NCBI RefSeq assembly: GCF_023278185.1
Contig: NZ_CP066356.1
Coordinates: forward strand, 5,200,001 to 5,264,000
Length of the DNA stretch: 64,000 nt
Direction of reading: 5' to 3'
Source of the DNA: Bradyrhizobium elkanii USDA 76
GTDB taxonomy: Bacteria > Pseudomonadota > Alphaproteobacteria > Rhizobiales > Xanthobacteraceae
The translations under genes and the position numbers were made by a program. The notes below the pieces were generated by a model that was given only the letters and a program-made list of their open reading frames with translations, searched no databases and was not told the DNA's origin. Positions 55,255 to 64,000 of this stretch are shown in pieces. Numbering within the stretch: the first letter of the stretch is position 1; the number at the start of each line of letters is the position of its first letter.

Positions 55255-55434
55255 TCAGGCTGCGAGCAGCTTGTCGAACTCCTCGGGCGGGTATGATTTC
55301 CCGTCCTTGTCGGTGATCACCACCTGCCATCCCTCGCTCGCCCAGACCTTGGCCTTGGCGATGATGATGAAGGTGCTCTCGCGCTCGATCCTGACCGTTT
55401 CGTTCTCGCGTTCTGCGATCATCTTGTAGGTCAA
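55255..55434 (-). CDS. Small conserved-looking hypothetical protein (59 aa)
   Basis: TTG 55434 with GAGGGAC 6 nt before it, or ATG 55422, to TGA 55255. The sequence runs LTYKMIAERENETVRIERES, then FIIIAKAKVWASEGWQVVIT and DKDGKSYPPEEFDKLLAA. It is a compact alpha/beta mini-protein with a good balance of charged and hydrophobic residues. Cytosolic. No family name that I can give. It is shorter than common gene-calling limits. Confidence 0.7.
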   Translation of the reverse strand: MTYKMIAERENETVRIERESTFIIIAKAKVWASEGWQVVITDKDGKSYPPEEFDKLLAA

Positions 55435-56054
55435 CGCTTGTCCCTCGCCGACTTGGTCGATCCGGCGTTTGTTGGCAGCGGCTTTGGGCCGGATTTCGCT
55501 GGGACTGTGACAATTTGGTGGAAGCGCCGGCGCAGGATATGCCAGCGCGCAATTTGCGGTCGCGCCTAACGCGCGATGTGATCAGGTTGAATCGTCATCG
55601 CGCTTTAGCTCTTTGTTAGAAGCGGCCTCTGCCCGCGCCTCCATCATGCCGAGCCGCCCATCATGCGTTAGCATGACGGCAGCGCCGCCCAGCAACAGCT
55701 GCAATGCCGCGCGCCGTGACGGCCGACCCAATGCGACGCCGTCCGTTTCTCGATTGTTGTTTGGCAATGGCCGCCTTCCAGAAGCAGAACGGAGGTTATG
55801 GTGCCGGCTCAAGCTGTCAACGCATGCGGCGCGCATGGCCGCCACAAGAAAAACCCCGCCCTGGAGGGACACCAGGGCGGGGAAGGTTCATTGGGTAGAA
55901 ATCCACGCGCCTGGAATTGGAGAGCGCGGGGAAGTAGCGGCAACAATTCTATTTGCCGCCGTCGTTCGGACAACAGGATTAAAGCGCGCGCAACGCCGGG
56001 ACTTTTTCCCGATCGAGCCGGCAAAAATCCCGAACCTGGCTTGCGCCACGCCAT
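55435..56054. other. Intergenic region
   Basis: No gene is supported. A minus-strand frame at 55582-55872 begins inside the terminator hairpin and is rejected as it stands, although its later part (RRAALQLLLGGAAVM...) could belong to a small protein. Confidence 0.5.
55846..55882 (-). terminator. Rho-independent terminator of the RlpA gene
   Basis: On the minus strand the stem ccccgccctgg/ccagggcgggg is followed by TTTTTCTT. It lies about 175 nt beyond the rlpA stop. Confidence 0.85.
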
Positions 56055-56636
56055 TCACTGCACCACGTCGAGCCTGACATTCGTGATGCCCTTGCCGATC
56101 ATGCCGAGCGATTGCGCGGCAGAATGCGAGACGTCGACGATGCGCCCGGGAACGTAGGGTCCGCGGTCATTGACGCGCACCGTGACCGAACGGCCGCTCT
56201 TGACGTCGGTGACGCGCAGCTTGGTGCCGAACGGCAATGTCGGATGCGCGGCGGTCAGCTCGCGCCCGTCGAACTTCTCGCCGCTCGCGGTCGGCTGCTC
56301 CTCGCTGTAGAAGCTCGCGACGCCGTGCGAGGCGATCTTGCTGTCGCCGGTCCTGCGCGAGGCATAAGGCGTATGCCTGCGCGTTGTGGCGACACGTGTG
56401 CGCGTGGCAGATGACGCAGCCCGTGTCGGCTCGATCGATGCCGGCCGGCTCGCGAGCGCCTGTGAGCGCTGGCTGACAACGGAGGACTGCGCGCACGCCG
56501 CGAGCGACGCTGCGCCGATCATCACGGCAAGCAGCCGGAGCGGCTTTCGGGCATGCGCAAACGGGATCGGGGCCGCAGCACCATCCGCGCTGCATTTGAC
56601 GCCGACGTACGAGATGACTGCATCGTCGCGTGACAT
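56055..56636 (-). CDS. rlpA: RlpA-family septal-ring lipoprotein
   Basis: Double-psi beta-barrel protein of 193 residues. A long N-terminus ends in a lipobox (MIGAASLAAC). A Thr/Arg/Ala-rich linker follows, then the barrel with GVASFYSEEQPTASGEKFDGRELTAAHPTLPFGT, VTVRVNDRGPYVPGRIVDVSHSAAQSLGM. RlpA binds glycan strands stripped of peptides at the septum; some are lytic transglycosylases. Asp of VNDRGP and His of AAHPTLP are conserved. No SPOR domain is present. The start is uncertain, since no Shine-Dalgarno is visible at ATG 56636. Confidence 0.9.
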   Translation of the reverse strand: MSRDDAVISYVGVKCSADGAAAPIPFAHARKPLRLLAVMIGAASLAACAQSSVVSQRSQALASRPASIEPTRAASSATRTRVATTRRHTPYASRRTGDSKIASHGVASFYSEEQPTASGEKFDGRELTAAHPTLPFGTKLRVTDVKSGRSVTVRVNDRGPYVPGRIVDVSHSAAQSLGMIGKGITNVRLDVVQ

Positions 56637-57014
56637 TGTTGCACCCCCAACTTGCGCCCCAGCCCAAGCCGAAAATCCAACGCCCTATCAGCCGAATCCA
56701 ATCGGGGCGGAACGGTGGCGGAGCGCGGTCAGACGTGCCGCACGCAATGCGATTTGCCCTCGGCTGTGGTGGATGCGCCACACAACCCAGGCGCCTCACC
56801 CGGAAATGCCGGCTCGAAGCTCCCCACTCGTGCCGCGGATGCCACGCCCCTCGCCCCCGGCTTGGGTTCCCCAAACTCCCCAACCTCTCCACCCTCTCGC
56901 CTTGCTTTGGTCAAACCGGACTGGAGTCGTGGGGACAGGGTCAGGGGTCAATACAGAGCGTAAATTTGCCGGCCGCCCATTTGCGGTTGACCTTGGAATG
57001 AAACGGGGACCGCC
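56637..57014. other. Divergent intergenic region
   Basis: 378 nt between divergent genes. I see no open frame with coding character, no hairpin and no promoter I can name with confidence. Confidence 0.5.
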
Positions 57015-58109
57015 ATGCAATCGACACTGAAAGACGCAGATCCACACGATATTTTCGCGATCGAGCCCAGCTTCGCTCCGGTACGCCCGGACAACGCCGC
57101 TGCGCCTGCCGGAAGGGCAGCGCCGGGGCAGCGCGAGCCCTATTTCGGCCCGAGCCTCGCGCCTTCGTCCGCGCCCCCGGCCGCAGCCGTCGCCTCGGTG
57201 CCGCCGGTCACGCCAATGTCAGTGGCGCCGGAGCCGCCGGCCGAGCCGGCCTATAGCGCGCCAAGCCATAACGGCCGACTGGACGACATCAGATTGGACC
57301 GCGCGCCGCGCCCCACCAGCAAATGGGCGATCCGCGCCTTCTGGTTCTGCTTCGCGATCGCTGGCGCCATGGGCACCGCGGCGTGGCAGCACTACGGCGA
57401 TCGGGCCAAGCAGATCGCCGCCGAGTGGGCGCCCCAGATCGCACAACTGACCTCGCTGATCCCGGGCAAGTCCGTGTCCGCATCCGACCAGGCGAGCGCG
57501 CCGGCCGCGCAGGCGGCGACCACCGATCAGCCGGCAGCTGAAGCCGCACCAGCCGCCCCGCCACAGGACGTCGCCACGGCCGCGCCCGCCGCAGCGGCGC
57601 CCGCCCCCGCAGCAGCACCGGCTGCCGCGGCCGCTCCGGTCGCAGCGGCCGCGCCGGTCGCAGCTAGTGTCCCGGCGGCGCCTGCAGCGGCACCCGACCA
57701 GACGCAGTTGCTGCAATCGATGGCGCGCGATCTCACGTCGATGGGACAGCAGATCGAGCAGCTGAAGACCAGCATCGATCAGCTCAAGGCCAGCCAGGAT
57801 CAGTTGGCACAGCGCGTCGCGAAGACCGACACCAGGGCCGTCGAGCCGCGGCCGGTCGCTCCGCCGCGCCCGCGCGCCGCGGTCACGCCACAGGCGGCGC
57901 CGCATGCCGCCGTTGCGCCGCCACCGGTGCGCCGGCCGGCGCAGGCCTACATCCCGCCGCCTCCGCCGCCTGCATCAGCAGCGCCGCTGCCGGCTCCCGC
58001 CGCCGCCCCCCAGGCGGTTGCGGCACCGCGGCCGGTGCAGCAGCAGTCCTCGGTTGTTGACGCGGATGATGGCGGCCCGGTGGTTCGGCCGCCGATGCCG
58101 CTGCGCTGA
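57015..58109 (+). CDS. Ala/Pro-rich single-pass membrane protein with coiled coil
   Basis: 364 residues. The cytosolic disordered N-terminus (about 1-100) precedes one membrane helix (WAIRAFWFCFAIAGAMGTAAW, about 103-123) and a long Ala/Pro stretch (about 155-225). A coiled coil follows (QLLQSMARDLTSMGQQIEQL, ..., SQDQLAQRVAKTD), then a Pro/Ala-rich tail. GGGGACC precedes ATG 57015. It resembles trans-envelope spacer proteins in architecture, but I do not recognise a characterised relative. It is convergent with the L,D-transpeptidase, so an envelope role is plausible. Confidence 0.8.
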   Translation: MQSTLKDADPHDIFAIEPSFAPVRPDNAAAPAGRAAPGQREPYFGPSLAPSSAPPAAAVASVPPVTPMSVAPEPPAEPAYSAPSHNGRLDDIRLDRAPRPTSKWAIRAFWFCFAIAGAMGTAAWQHYGDRAKQIAAEWAPQIAQLTSLIPGKSVSASDQASAPAAQAATTDQPAAEAAPAAPPQDVATAAPAAAAPAPAAAPAAAAAPVAAAAPVAASVPAAPAAAPDQTQLLQSMARDLTSMGQQIEQLKTSIDQLKASQDQLAQRVAKTDTRAVEPRPVAPPRPRAAVTPQAAPHAAVAPPPVRRPAQAYIPPPPPPASAAPLPAPAAAPQAVAAPRPVQQQSSVVDADDGGPVVRPPMPLR

Positions 58110-58125
58110 AGTCTGACTGACCGGT

Positions 58126-58165
58126 AAAAAAGCGTGCGGCCGATCGCGATGACGCGATCGGCCGC
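58126..58165. terminator. Rho-independent terminator (mainly for the minus strand)
   Basis: A perfect 13-bp stem gcggccgatcgcg/cgcgatcggccgc has aaaaaa at 58126-58131, which reads as TTTTTT after the stem on the minus strand. It lies between the convergent stops of 58109 and 58185. Confidence 0.85.
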
Positions 58166-58184
58166 CCTGCGCTTCGTATCTGAA

Positions 58185-58814
58185 TTACGCGCTCTGTCCC
58201 GGCGGCAACACCACCACGGTCGCGCCCGGCTTGACCCGCTGATAGAGGTCGATCACGTCGCCATTGGTCATGCGAATGCAGCCCGACGAGATCGCCTGCC
58301 CGATATATTCGGGCTGATTGGTGCCATGGATGCGATACAGCGTGTCCTTGTTGCCCTGGTAGAGATAAATGCCGCGGGCGCCGAGCGGATTGGCCGGTCC
58401 ACCGGCGACTCGCTTCGGATACGGCCCGAGCCGCTCCTGGATATCCTGGGTCGGAACCCAATCCGGCCATTCGGCCAGGCGGCCGACGGTGGCGACACCG
58501 GAGAAGGCCATCGCCTCCTCGCCAACGGCGACGCCGTAACGGATCGCCTTGCCGCCGGGCAGCACGTAATAGAGGTAGCGCGCGTCGGTATCGACCAGGA
58601 TCGAACCCGGCTGCTCCCGACGGGTGTACTCGACAATGTGCCGCTGGAACTGCTGCGGGATCTTGGCGTCCGCATAGGGCGGATGCGCCAGCAATTGCCG
58701 ATCGCGCGACGTCATCGCGACATCCGTCGCCGGCGACAGCGTCGCCTGCATGCACCCGCCAAGCGCAAGCGATCCCACAAGGACCGCAGCAAGCCCCAAC
58801 TTTGACACGATCAT
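58185..58814 (-). CDS. L,D-transpeptidase (YkuD domain) lipoprotein
   Basis: Cell-wall enzyme forming 3-3 crosslinks or attaching lipoprotein to peptidoglycan in the periplasm. The signal peptide ends in a lipobox (VGSLALGGC). The YkuD domain has RYLYYVLPGGKAIRYGVAVG, HGTNQPEYIGQAISSGC with catalytic Cys about 179 and the following IRM. Starts at ATG 58841, ATG 58814 or GTG 58808 are all open. AGGGGAG lies closest before the last two, and 58814 is used. About 210 residues, normal for the short type. Confidence 0.92.
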   Translation of the reverse strand: MIVSKLGLAAVLVGSLALGGCMQATLSPATDVAMTSRDRQLLAHPPYADAKIPQQFQRHIVEYTRREQPGSILVDTDARYLYYVLPGGKAIRYGVAVGEEAMAFSGVATVGRLAEWPDWVPTQDIQERLGPYPKRVAGGPANPLGARGIYLYQGNKDTLYRIHGTNQPEYIGQAISSGCIRMTNGDVIDLYQRVKPGATVVVLPPGQSA

Positions 58815-58989
58815 TCTCCCCTGCGTCAACTTGTGCCACATGCTGCCGAAATCGTGCTTAAATCGTGGCAGCGCAGGTTGGAACACGTCTGTTTGATCGG
58901 TTCTTTCCGTGAGTGTGTCCTGTCGGTTGCACTCGGTTCCCCTGGACGCTAGCCTCACAAAAAACGTCCAAAACCTTCGGAGGAAATTC

Positions 58990-59373
58990 ATGCGTTACGC
59001 TCTGCTGATCGGCGGCCTGATTGTCGCAGCAACCCCTGCCCATGCCGATCCGCGCGCGGCCTATGTCACGATGGTGCTGCAGGCCTTTGCCGCCAAGGTC
59101 GAGTGCCCCGGCACCGATCTGGTCTATCAGGACCTCGTGCAGCGGGCGCAGGACATGCATCTGCCCGACGGCACCACCGAGAAGGTGCGCAAGGCGATCG
59201 CCTTCATGCATACCGGCGGCAAGATGGGCGAGAAGCAGGCCGACGACCTGATGACGGAAGTCGCGATCGCGACCCAGACCACCGACCTCGATCAGCGCCG
59301 TGCCGGCAGCATGACAACCTGGTGCCAGGACCAGAAGACTCGGCTTGCGGGTTACATCAGGACGAAGGAGTAA
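58990..59373 (+). CDS. Small secreted hypothetical protein
   Basis: 127 residues from ATG 58990 with CGGAGG before it. The Sec signal MRYALLIGGLIVAATPAHA is followed by a helical mature part with two Cys (KVECPGTDL, TTWCQDQKT) that can form one disulfide. DGTTEKVRKAIAFMHTGGKM lies between. I do not recognise a family. It is divergent from the L,D-transpeptidase, so a shared promoter region and an envelope role are possible. Confidence 0.75.
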   Translation: MRYALLIGGLIVAATPAHADPRAAYVTMVLQAFAAKVECPGTDLVYQDLVQRAQDMHLPDGTTEKVRKAIAFMHTGGKMGEKQADDLMTEVAIATQTTDLDQRRAGSMTTWCQDQKTRLAGYIRTKE

Positions 59374-59383
59374 ACTCCAACTT

Positions 59384-60166
59384 TCAATCGAGCTCCGGCG
59401 GCGCGAACCAGTTGGTCAGCGACAGGCCGCCGTCGACCACGATCGACGCCCCGGTGACGTAACCGGAGAGCTTTTGCGAGAGCACGGCGAGCGCCATCGG
59501 CGCGAGATCGTCCGCCTGGCCAAGCCGTCCGAGCGGAATGTGCTTTGCCAGCGCGGGATCGGCGACGAAGCCGCCGGCCGCGATCGCGCCGGGCACCAGC
59601 GCATTGACGCGGATGCCATGGCGGCCCCAGCTCTTGGCAAGCTCCTTCACCAGCATCGCCATGCCGGCCTTCGCGGTCGAGTAATGCGGCAGGTTGCGCG
59701 GCGTGCCGGCATGCAGCGAGGTGAGCAGCAGGAACGATCCCGGCGTCTTCGATGCGATCAGCCTGCGTGCCAGTTCGCGCGACAAATGAAAGCCGGCATC
59801 GAGATTGACCGCATGCATCTGCCGCCAGGTCCCTTCATCGACGGCCATCGCATGATCGGCTTCGCGGCGCGGCGGCGAAGCACTGTGGACGAAATGGGTC
59901 ACCTGCCCGAGCGTGGCTTGCGCATGCGCCAGCAGGGCGTCGCACGCCGCGCGCTGTGCGAGATCGCCGGCCCACGCGACCGCGAGCTCGGGACGCGGCG
60001 CGGCCTTGATCGCCGCCAGAACCCTGTCCTCATGCAGATCGGCAAACACCGTCCGCACACCTTCGCCGACCAGCGCCTGCGCGATGGCGCGGCCGATGCC
60101 GTTGCCCGCGCCGGTCACCAGGGCTGTCTCGCGCGCGGGATCGAACGGCGATGTGAACTGACTCAT
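59384..60166 (-). CDS. SDR-family oxidoreductase
   Basis: 260-residue short-chain dehydrogenase: cofactor motif TGAGNGIG near residue 18, LTSLHAG with the catalytic Ser, YSTAKAGM near residue 158, and C-terminal SGYVTGASIVVDGG. NxAG is replaced by HSASPP, a difference seen in some pteridine-reductase-like members. ATG 60166 is used. The frame remains open 64 codons upstream, but that part overlaps the next gene and is not homologous. It lies 34 nt downstream of an FMN reductase, in one unit. Confidence 0.88.
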   Translation of the reverse strand: MSQFTSPFDPARETALVTGAGNGIGRAIAQALVGEGVRTVFADLHEDRVLAAIKAAPRPELAVAWAGDLAQRAACDALLAHAQATLGQVTHFVHSASPPRREADHAMAVDEGTWRQMHAVNLDAGFHLSRELARRLIASKTPGSFLLLTSLHAGTPRNLPHYSTAKAGMAMLVKELAKSWGRHGIRVNALVPGAIAAGGFVADPALAKHIPLGRLGQADDLAPMALAVLSQKLSGYVTGASIVVDGGLSLTNWFAPPELD

Positions 60167-60200
60167 GATCGCGAAACTCCCGGGATTGGCAGACCTGCGC

Positions 60201-60791
60201 TCAGTATGGCGGCGCCTTGCGCGCCCGCTGTGCCTTGGCGGCTTCGATCCACCAGGAAAAATCGTCGGCAAAACGCGGAAAGGCGCGTTCGAGTGCCTTG
60301 CCGGCCTCGCCGATCGGCTTGCCCTCGGCCGACAGCGTCTGCGCGATCGGCCCCGCACCGATCGTGCTCGATATCACCACCATGCCCATCTCGGACAGCG
60401 TGCCGTGCCAGGCGGTCGCGGCGCGGACGCCGGCGAACCGCCCGGCCGAATAGCTTGCGATCGCCGCGGGACGCCAGAACCATTCCTCGAGGAAATGGTC
60501 GGTCAGGTTCTTCAGCCCGGGCTGGATGCCCCAATTGTACTCGCCGGTGACGAACAGGAAGCCGTCGGCGTCGCGGATTTTTCCGGCGAGCGTTTCGAGC
60601 ACGGCCGGTGCCTGCCCCTTGGGATGTTCCTTGTACATCCGGTCGAGCATCGGCAGGCCGACCTCCTTGGCATCGATCAACTCGACATCGTTGCCCCGCG
60701 CACGAAGGCCGTCGACGACGAAGTGTGCCAGCCGGATGCCCATGCGATCCGAGCGATAGGAGCCGTAGAACACGAGAATGCGGTGGGTCAT
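60201..60791 (-). CDS. NADPH-dependent FMN reductase / azoreductase-like flavodoxin
   Basis: 196-residue flavodoxin-fold reductase. RILVFYGSYRSDRMGIRLAHFV gives the FMN phosphate loop, DADGFLFVTGEYNWGIQPGLKNLTDHF the isoalloxazine loop, and AGVRAATAWHGTLSEMGM follows. Enzymes of this group reduce FMN, quinones or azo dyes with NADPH. It is cytosolic and likely co-transcribed with the SDR downstream. Confidence 0.9.
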   Translation of the reverse strand: MTHRILVFYGSYRSDRMGIRLAHFVVDGLRARGNDVELIDAKEVGLPMLDRMYKEHPKGQAPAVLETLAGKIRDADGFLFVTGEYNWGIQPGLKNLTDHFLEEWFWRPAAIASYSAGRFAGVRAATAWHGTLSEMGMVVISSTIGAGPIAQTLSAEGKPIGEAGKALERAFPRFADDFSWWIEAAKAQRARKAPPY

Positions 60792-60987
60792 GATAGGCCG
60801 ATCCTAGCACGGTGCGGCAACAGCGTCCTGCGGCGCGGCGCGCGGCGAGCCGCCGCGCACAAGTGTTAACCGGCCTTCCGGCTCGTTTCGCCGGCATTAA
60901 GCAATTCGTCGCAGGCCCTTCGCCGTGGCCAAAAATCGCCAGATTTCTTTTCTGGATATGTTTTCGCTTCGAGAAGGAGGAACCGAC

Positions 60988-61242
60988 ATGCGGATCGCAA
61001 AGCTGGTTTTCGCAGGCTCGCTCGCAGCCATCGCTGCCGTTGCCACGCCTGCGCTGGCGAAGAGCACCGAGCGCCAGAAGGCCGACGAAAAATCCACCAC
61101 CACCACCACTTCGTCCGGCTGCCAGGCCTACCAGCAAGCCGCCGACGGCACCTGGAACCAGCTCCCCTGCGGCGAAGCGGGCTCGAACGGCGCCACCCAA
61201 CACCGCCCCGCGGCCAAGGGCGCTGACGACGACGAGCACTGA
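60988..61242 (+). CDS. Small secreted hypothetical protein
   Basis: 84 residues from ATG 60988, with a strong AAGGAGG. The Sec signal peptide (MRIAKLVFAGSLAAIAAVATPALA) precedes a polar, Thr-rich mature part with a Cys pair (SSGCQAYQQAADGTWNQLPCGE) and an acidic tail (GADDDEH). The motif CQAYQQAADGTW.QLPC recurs, as I recall, in small Bradyrhizobium proteins of unknown role. Confidence 0.78.
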   Translation: MRIAKLVFAGSLAAIAAVATPALAKSTERQKADEKSTTTTTSSGCQAYQQAADGTWNQLPCGEAGSNGATQHRPAAKGADDDEH

Positions 61243-61407
61243 CGTGTCACGCCCTGCCGCCACGCGCGGCCGGGCGAAGTGGCACCTTCGACTTTCGGAC
61301 CAAACGGCCGGGACCGTTGCGGCGGCTCCCGCATCATAAACCCAAGCTTAATGCACGCCCGCTACGGTTGAGGCCTCCCCTCTCTCGTCAAGAATGGCGC
61401 GCATCCC

Positions 61408-63489
61408 ATGAAAATCGGTACTCTCCTGACGGCCGCGATCGTCTCACTGTCCGCGGTCGGCGGCGGACTGGCGGCCTATGTCGCGGTGACCAAGTACCAG
61501 ACCATGGACAAGGTCTCGACCGCGCAGAGCCGGCTCGAAATCGTCCGCGCCGTCGGCGACATCCCGCGCTACATGAACTCCGAGCGCGGCATGTCCACCA
61601 ACCTCTTGTTCAGCACCGGCGCGATCGACCAGAAGCAGATCGCCGATCTCGACAAGCTGCGCAAGCTGACCGACGACGCGCTCGCCAAGGTCAATCAGGT
61701 CCGCACCATGCTGCCCGGCTCGCTCGACGACGGCGAGGCGGTTGCGAGCGCGATCGATGCGCTGAAGGCCAAGTTCGCCGCGCTCCGCGACGCGATCGAG
61801 AAGGCGATCGCAGGTCCGGTCGACGCCCGCCGTCCGGCGGCAACCAAGATCGTCGCCGACAACTCCGTTTTCAACGCCGGCGTCACCGTGCTGCTCGACG
61901 AGCAGGTGCGCCGCCTCGCCGGCCTTGACGGCAACGCCTACCGCCAGGCCAGCTACGCCAATGTGGCCTGGACGCTGCGCGACACCGGCGGCCTTAATGC
62001 CAGCCTGCACAAGGCGCTGGTCGGCGCCAAGCGCGTCGCGACCGAACAGGAAAAGCTGGAGCTGTTCCGCAGCACCGGCCGCACCGAGCAGATCCTCTCG
62101 ACGCTGCAGGAGTTGCGCAACAATCCGGCGACATCGGCCAATGTCCTGACGGCGCTGGGCAAGATGCAGGCCGACTATGTCGAGCGTTTCGGCAAGGCCC
62201 TGAAGCTCGCCAAGGAAGGCGCGATCTCCGGCAAGTATGAGCAGGACGTCGAGACCTATTATGCCGAATCCCAGATCGGCCTCGCCTCCATCATCACCGT
62301 GCGCGACGCGTTCTACGAGAATGCCGAGCAAGGCCTTGCGAGCGCCTATTCGTCGGCGCGCTTCAGCTTCGTGGTGGCGCTGATCGGGCTGCTCGCGGTC
62401 GTGGCCGTCAGCGCCGGCCTGATCGTCATGGTCCGCCGCCGCATCCTCAACCCGATCGCCGCCCTCACCGGCCGGATGTCGCGCCTTGCCGCGGGTGAAG
62501 TCGCCGAGACGATCCCGGGCGCCGCGCGCAAGGACGAGATCGGCGCGATGGCCGCCGCCGTGCAGGTGTTCAAGGACAACAAGATCGAGGCCGATCGCCT
62601 CGCTGCCGAGAAGGAAGCCGAGAACGACGTCAAGATGCGCCGCGCCCGCGTGCTCGACGACCTGACCCGCACCTTCGAAGCCAAGGTCACCGAGCTGGTC
62701 GGCGGATTGTCCGCGGCATCCTCGGTGATGGAGGAGACGGCGCAATCGATGTCGGACACCGCCGCCGCCACCAACCGCCAGGCCGCCGTCGTGGCCGCGG
62801 CATCCGATCAGACCTCGACGAACGTGCAGACGGTGGCGAGCGCCACCGAGGAGCTGACCTCCTCGATCTCGGAGATCGCCCGTCAGGTCGCGACCTCGAC
62901 CGAGATCGCCGCGCGCGCGGTCGACCATGCCCGGCGCACCGGCGACACCGCGCGCTCGCTGGCCGAGGGCGCGCAGAAGATCGGCGACGTCGTGACGCTG
63001 ATCCAGAGCATCGCGGCACAGACCAACCTGCTCGCGCTCAACGCCACCATCGAGGCGGCCCGCGCCGGCGAGGCCGGCCGCGGCTTTGCCGTGGTCGCGT
63101 CCGAGGTGAAGTCGCTGGCCGGCCAGACCGCGAAGGCAACCACCGAGATCTCCGAGCAGATCACCGCGATCCAGACCGCGAGCGACGAGACCGTGACGGC
63201 GATCCGCAGCGTCATCGACGTCATCACCGAGATCGACCAGATCGGCACCGCGATTGCCGCCGCGATCGAGGAACAGGGCTCGGCGACCAAGGAGATCTCG
63301 CGCAGCGTTCAGGAAGCCGCGCGCGGCACGCAGGAGGTCAATTCCAACATCTCCGGCGTGCAGCGCGCCGCCGACGACACCGGCGGCGCTGCGAACCAGG
63401 TGCTGGGCGCGGCCGAACAGCTCTCGACGCAGTCCAAGGACCTTGCCGGCCAGGTCAACCGCTTCCTGTCCGACGTGCGGGCGGCCTGA
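61408..63489 (+). CDS. Methyl-accepting chemotaxis protein
   Basis: Transmembrane chemoreceptor of 693 residues. TM1 (about 5-27) is followed by a large helical periplasmic region (about 28-312), TM2 (about 314-338), HAMP (about 340-392, [21 protein letters not shown]) and a signalling domain (about 430-690). The kinase-control hairpin is [37 protein letters not shown]. No C-terminal CheR-docking pentapeptide is visible. The ligand region is of a helical type without a recognisable dCache fold. It stands alone, with no che genes in the window. Confidence 0.93.
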   Translation: MKIGTLLTAAIVSLSAVGGGLAAYVAVTKYQTMDKVSTAQSRLEIVRAVGDIPRYMNSERGMSTNLLFSTGAIDQKQIADLDKLRKLTDDALAKVNQVRTMLPGSLDDGEAVASAIDALKAKFAALRDAIEKAIAGPVDARRPAATKIVADNSVFNAGVTVLLDEQVRRLAGLDGNAYRQASYANVAWTLRDTGGLNASLHKALVGAKRVATEQEKLELFRSTGRTEQILSTLQELRNNPATSANVLTALGKMQADYVERFGKALKLAKEGAISGKYEQDVETYYAESQIGLASIITVRDAFYENAEQGLASAYSSARFSFVVALIGLLAVVAVSAGLIVMVRRRILNPIAALTGRMSRLAAGEVAETIPGAARKDEIGAMAAAVQVFKDNKIEADRLAAEKEAENDVKMRRARVLDDLTRTFEAKVTELVGGLSAASSVMEETAQSMSDTAAATNRQAAVVAAASDQTSTNVQTVASATEELTSSISEIARQVATSTEIAARAVDHARRTGDTARSLAEGAQKIGDVVTLIQSIAAQTNLLALNATIEAARAGEAGRGFAVVASEVKSLAGQTAKATTEISEQITAIQTASDETVTAIRSVIDVITEIDQIGTAIAAAIEEQGSATKEISRSVQEAARGTQEVNSNISGVQRAADDTGGAANQVLGAAEQLSTQSKDLAGQVNRFLSDVRAA

Positions 63490-63534
63490 GGTGATGGCCG
63501 GGCACGGCCCCGCCCGTCACGGCTGGCGAACCGT

Positions 63535-64000
63535 CTAGCCGCCGCGCAACCCGAGCACGCGGCGGGCGATCGCCTGGCGATGCACCTCGCTCGGGCCTTC
63601 GTAGACCCGCATCAGGCGCGCCTTCTGCCACAGCGCGTTGAGCGGCAATTCCAGGGTCACGCCGAGCGCGCCGAGCGTCTGCATGGCGTGGTCGCAGGCG
63701 TCATAGGCCATCTCGGTCGCGAACACCTTGATCATCGAAGCCTCGTGGCGGATGTCCTCGCCGCGGTCGGTCTTGTCGGCGGCCTCGCGCACCATCAGCC
63801 GGCACGCATGCATGCGCGTGGAAACATCGGCGATCCACCACTGGATCGCCTGGCGCTCGGCGAGCTTGACGCCGAACGTCTCGCGCTGCCTGGCGTGCTC
63901 GCACATCATGTCGAGCGCACGCTTGGTGATGCCGACGCAGGTCGACCCCATCTCGAGCCGCCGCGTGCGCAGCCGCAGCTGCATCGGCGCGTAGCCCTTG
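63535..64000 (-). CDS. Acyl-CoA dehydrogenase (5' part outside window)
   Basis: C-terminal 155 residues are visible. GSTCVGITKRALDMMCEHARQRETFGVKLAERQAIQWWIADV is followed by HAMQTLGALGVTLELPLNALWQKARLMRVYEGPSEVHRQAIARRVLG, the FAD/helical domain of acyl-CoA dehydrogenases that ends with the EGPSEV-type FAD contact. The catalytic Glu position (YEGPSEVH) is present. It acts in fatty-acid or branched-chain acyl-CoA oxidation. The frame runs off the right edge. Confidence 0.93.
   Translation of the reverse strand, partial: KGYAPMQLRLRTRRLEMGSTCVGITKRALDMMCEHARQRETFGVKLAERQAIQWWIADVSTRMHACRLMVREAADKTDRGEDIRHEASMIKVFATEMAYDACDHAMQTLGALGVTLELPLNALWQKARLMRVYEGPSEVHRQAIARRVLGLRGG

Noticed and set aside
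55582..55872. 96-codon minus-strand frame
   Set aside because: Its start lies within the hairpin of a Rho-independent terminator, and no ribosome-binding site is seen for later starts.

Overview
The window is a high-GC chromosomal segment of an alphaproteobacterium, most probably Bradyrhizobium or a close relative (Nitrobacteraceae). This is inferred from gene content and from the intergenic palindromic repeats. Markers include an NDUFA12-type complex I accessory gene, a DUF2155 gene beside aat, a B12-dependent ribonucleotide reductase, two DUF6894 proteins, a BA14K-like Gly-rich secreted protein, and EcfG-like (GGAAC-N16/17-GTT) promoter candidates. I saw no rRNA, tRNA, CRISPR array, prophage, transposase or plasmid function.

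Layout. 1-9195 (minus): a complete tripartite RND efflux operon in the order membrane-fusion protein, permease, permease, outer-membrane lipoprotein; the last runs off the left edge. 9374-20196: a DASS-type anion symporter, aat, DUF2155, then metabolic and regulatory genes (SDR, HSL-type esterase, NhaD/ArsB-type transporter, a divergent GlxA/DJ-1 pair), ending with NDUFA12. 20466-25749: a BA14K-like protein, then a lone receiver protein and a hybrid histidine kinase flanked by two paralogous EamA permeases. 25750-31692: nrdJ with a long leader and an in-frame palindromic repeat in its coding region, then a low-GC orphan gene with PD-(D/E)XK-like features. 31693-37670: repeat-rich, with an SDR, an LprI-like protein, a metallophosphoesterase, a decayed membrane-protein gene and a luciferase-like monooxygenase. 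37682-43158: HtrA/DegP, PhnA-type Zn ribbon, panD, a monooxygenase-fold protein, a Cys/Met-metabolism PLP enzyme, a PepSY-like protein and polyphosphate glucokinase. 43536-46673: a two-gene unit of a DUF6065 protein and an outer-membrane protein that joins an autotransporter barrel, a polyproline tract and a second Omp25/31-type barrel. 47305-56054: a LysR/enol-lactonase pair, PaiB, pyridoxal kinase, LysE exporter, several very small proteins and a methyltransferase. 56055-64000: envelope genes (RlpA, L,D-transpeptidase, secreted hypotheticals), redox enzymes, a chemoreceptor and a partial acyl-CoA dehydrogenase.

The most distinctive property is the density of palindromic repeats. At least seven copies of one family (arm gtagcccgga...) and four of a second (...ttgttcgc/gaacgaatcgg...) are present, along with several one-off nested elements. 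One sits in frame inside nrdJ, one or two supply stop codons to neighbouring genes, and two show a palindrome nested within a palindrome. Functional coupling is clear only locally: the RND operon, the GlxA/DJ-1 pair, the kinase/receiver pair, the LysR/lactonase pair and the DUF6065/double-barrel unit.
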